Origin: Pollutiaquabacter sp046052345
GTDB taxonomy: Bacteria > Bacteroidota > Bacteroidia > AKYH767-A > 2013-40CM-41-45
DNA length: 64,000 nucleotides
Assembly: GCA_046052345.1 (NCBI GenBank)
Contig: JBJOMN010000065.1
Location: 1 to 64,000 of the forward strand
Direction of reading: 5' to 3'
Part shown: positions 62,084 to 64,000 of the stretch, in pieces
Position numbering within the stretch: position 1 is the stretch's first letter
Layout of the letters: each line of letters starts with the position of its first letter
Notes under the pieces: model-generated
Told to the model about the DNA's origin: nothing
Database searches by the model: none
Seen by the model: the letters and a program-made list of their open reading frames with translations, nothing else
Program-made: the position numbers and the translations under genes

Positions 62084-62902
62084 TCAGGACATGTTTTCCA
62101 AGACCTGAAGTTTTCGAACATGCTCTTTCGGAGCCAGATTGATCCAGTCCGGACGTATAAAAAGCCGGAGGCCTTTGTCGATGAGCGTCTGGTTGAAGTA
62201 GATATGTTCGCAGATCGTCTTGTTCTTATTCAGACCATTGTAATAGGTATTATGCACGTCCCTGATCTTGTAGAGTGCAGCGCCTCCGAAGGCGCTCGTC
62301 ACCTCGATGTCCGGACCGTTCGGATTCAGAAATATCTGACGTTTGTCGATACAGATATTCAACGCCATCTCCTTGCCGATCTGGCGGGAAAGCGTAGCGA
62401 ACTGGTCCCAACAGTCAACCTCGCACCAATCCTTAGCACGTAGTGCCCAGATGTCGTAGTAGAAGGGGAGCGAGTTGGGGAAGAAGCCCCCCAACGTCTC
62501 ATCCGATATCAGATCGTTGAAAAGCCGTTCGTAGGTCAGAAGGTCGGCCGGACCGGAATTGGGATGGTCCAGGTCGATGGGAAAGTAGAAGTCGTAATCC
62601 GGGAAATAAGTCGTCACATGCTGAAGTCCCTTGTTTCGCAGGTACGCCAGCCGCTGTGTCCGGTCCAGGATCTGGTTGGACAAGCCGTCCATCGTGAACA
62701 GCAGGAAATTCTCCGGGTCTTTCTGCTGGAAGGCCGAGAGCAGCTGCTTGGTATCGTCATTAGAATCGTTTTCGTAAATGATGATCTTATACCTTCCGCA
62801 TAACGAGGCGACATCATAGATATGGCGAAGTACGTTCGAAAGGTATTCGTCCACATTTCTGGCTAGACCGACGAATACGATACTGTAGGGATTACTGCTC
62901 AT
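62084..62902 (-). CDS. glycosyltransferase-like protein, GT-A texture
   Basis: 272 residues. IVFVGLARNVDEYLSNVL, YKIIIYENDSNDDTKQLL and a DLDHPN motif (FYFPIDLDHPNSGPADL) resemble GT-A enzymes of the CAP59/GT69 type, where DxD binds the metal. The assignment is by pattern only. A TATTTTTA-like box precedes the gene. Part of the minus-strand run. Confidence 0.65.
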   Translation of the reverse strand: MSSNPYSIVFVGLARNVDEYLSNVLRHIYDVASLCGRYKIIIYENDSNDDTKQLLSAFQQKDPENFLLFTMDGLSNQILDRTQRLAYLRNKGLQHVTTYFPDYDFYFPIDLDHPNSGPADLLTYERLFNDLISDETLGGFFPNSLPFYYDIWALRAKDWCEVDCWDQFATLSRQIGKEMALNICIDKRQIFLNPNGPDIEVTSAFGGAALYKIRDVHNTYYNGLNKNKTICEHIYFNQTLIDKGLRLFIRPDWINLAPKEHVRKLQVLENMS

Positions 62903-62958
62903 TTGAATTCCTTAAAAATAGCGAAATAAGCTGAAATTGCAGCGTTTCATGACAGCAA

Positions 62959-63885
62959 TTAACGAAACGAGTTCAAGGAATTCCACCACTTGCGCAGTTT
63001 GCCGGATAATCGCTCCGAAAAACGCGGAGAATTCCAGTCACGAAGCACCTGTTCGATCCATGACTCGTTAGCAGCGGAATAGGCAGCAGGATCAGGAAAG
63101 GGTACCTGATCCGGGAGCCGGTCTATTTTCCGTTCCTGGGAACGCTTCACAACATGACTGTAATTCGCACCGGTGCCGTCCATGCCGATGTTTCGCGTGA
63201 AGGACCTGCCGGGAGTAAGGCATAATCCTCCTTCGTTGAATACACTCGCATACCAAAGCACATCCCACGTCCTTAGCGTGCCTGCCGCCTGTCTTTGCAG
63301 CATGCCGAGCGTACCTGCAGCCCCGTGGCGGTCGAAATCGTCGGCCGTGCCGTCATTATTGATTTTTCGCAGATGACTTTCAGCATCTTCGGAAAATCGA
63401 TCCCAGGCACGCTTCCAGGTAGCCCATCCCCAGACAAAAGCATACCTGGAGAAGAAAGCAAAGGGGAATTCCGCCTTGTGCGGGAACATATATCCGTTGA
63501 TGTGCATCACCTGCTCGTCCTTCTCGTACCTGTCGAGTGCGGCGTTACAGTAGTTCAGGAAATGTTTTCCGCACACGATGTCATCCTCCAGGATGATCGC
63601 TCTTCCATATTCGTTGACGATACGCGTGACGCCTTGGATGATGGCTTTCTGCAAGCCCTGGTTCTCCGCTTCCTCGTGCAGTACGACTTTCCCGCACCAT
63701 TCCCTTGAGCGGACCAATTCACGTACCCGCATGACTTGGACGGCGTCGTCCGCATTCTTAGGACCGTCGCAGAACACATGTAGTTCGGATTCGGCTGAAC
63801 CTTCGCAGGTGTTCAATGCCGTCAACGTCCGAAATGTATGATCCGGACGGTTATAAACGAAAAGTATGACGGGTGCTTTAGGCAT
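62959..63885 (-). CDS. GNT-I-like glycosyltransferase
   Basis: 308 residues from the ATG at 63885; a TTG four codons upstream lies inside a promoter-like box (GAACTTTG, 63902-63895). GT-A signs: VILFVYNRPDHTFRTLTALN, HEEAENQGLQKAIIQGV and the acidic IILEDDIV. FVWGWATWKRAWDRF is typical of Bacteroidota members near glycan loci. Likely adds a sugar to the lipid-linked unit. Confidence 0.75.
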   Translation of the reverse strand: MPKAPVILFVYNRPDHTFRTLTALNTCEGSAESELHVFCDGPKNADDAVQVMRVRELVRSREWCGKVVLHEEAENQGLQKAIIQGVTRIVNEYGRAIILEDDIVCGKHFLNYCNAALDRYEKDEQVMHINGYMFPHKAEFPFAFFSRYAFVWGWATWKRAWDRFSEDAESHLRKINNDGTADDFDRHGAAGTLGMLQRQAAGTLRTWDVLWYASVFNEGGLCLTPGRSFTRNIGMDGTGANYSHVVKRSQERKIDRLPDQVPFPDPAAYSAANESWIEQVLRDWNSPRFSERLSGKLRKWWNSLNSFR

Positions 63886-63911
63886 TTGGCCGGGCAAAGT
63901 TCTTTTCCTTG

Positions 63912-64000
63912 TTAACGTTCTGCTTTTTTTCTCACCACGAAGCTGTACATCCTTCCCGGCAGTCGACGTTCGTCGTACGGACCACCCGCCCGAAGCTTTA
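63912..64000 (-). CDS. C-terminal end of an unidentified gene, 5' part beyond right edge
   Basis: The last 28 codons of a minus-strand frame enter from the right edge and stop at a TAA (63914-63912). The residues include AGGPYDERRLPGRMYSFVVR and a Lys-rich end. This resembles the tail of a methyltransferase, but too little is present to name it. Confidence 0.45.
   Translation of the reverse strand, partial: KLRAGGPYDERRLPGRMYSFVVRKKAER

Overview
The window comes from a member of the Bacteroidota with roughly balanced-to-high GC. Four things point there. Several large secreted proteins end in type IX secretion (T9SS) sorting domains. There is a Bacteroidota-type putative porin. The AddB-like nuclease, DUF4783-nadC-rlmH and parE-parC neighbourhoods are of the kind found in this phylum. 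Promoter-like boxes of the form TAnnTTTG lie just upstream of several start codons. I cannot fix the genus. I saw no tRNA, rRNA, insertion sequence, prophage or CRISPR array.

Layout. 1-8.65 kb: two neighbouring minus-strand giant surface proteins with parallel beta-helix, SprB and Ig/PKD-like modules. The first runs off the left edge; the second ends in a T9SS domain and is followed by a clear terminator. 8.8-13.3 kb: M23 peptidase (minus), then a coiled-coil protein, zapA, a probable 6S RNA and rny (plus). 13.35-13.55 kb: two 7-bp tandem repeats. 13.56-27.13 kb: a compact plus-strand surface-glycan locus with two flippases, an acyltransferase-like protein, a deacetylase-like protein, a hexapeptide transferase, three GT4 glycosyltransferases, an O-antigen ligase/polymerase, wecB, a DegT aminotransferase, an exported alpha/beta hydrolase and a PglC-like initiating phosphoglycosyl transferase. 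Most of its genes overlap by 1 or 4 bases. 27.2-29.5 kb: a stand-alone Cas6-like gene, a Kazal-domain secreted protein, an AcpH-like protein and a DUF167 protein. 29.6-33.8 kb: parE-parC with a strong terminator. 33.9-45.8 kb: a conserved secreted protein often mislabelled asparagine synthetase B, a putative porin, a T9SS protein, an AddB-like nuclease and a 1476-residue T9SS protein with 15 tandem Ig-like repeats. 45.9-52.3 kb: a second glycan module (GT4, two methyltransferases, asnB-type amidotransferase, third flippase). 52.3-56.5 kb: YihY/BrkB, nadC, DUF4783, rlmH and a polytopic membrane protein. 56.5-64 kb: a third glycan module on the minus strand (methyltransferases, GT4, two GT2, sulfotransferase, two further glycosyltransferase-like proteins) that continues past the right edge.

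Together the window is dominated by the cell envelope. It encodes exported adhesin-like proteins for T9SS and the sugar-building enzymes for a lipid-linked, flippase-exported glycan that may carry acetyl, methyl and sulfate groups. Conserved housekeeping genes lie between these blocks. No single locus is clearly a new system. The most unusual items are the Cas6-like gene without a CRISPR neighbourhood, the exported hydrolase coupled into the glycan operon, the alternating two-unit repeat in the large adhesin, and the duplicated beta-helix architecture shared by the two giant proteins.
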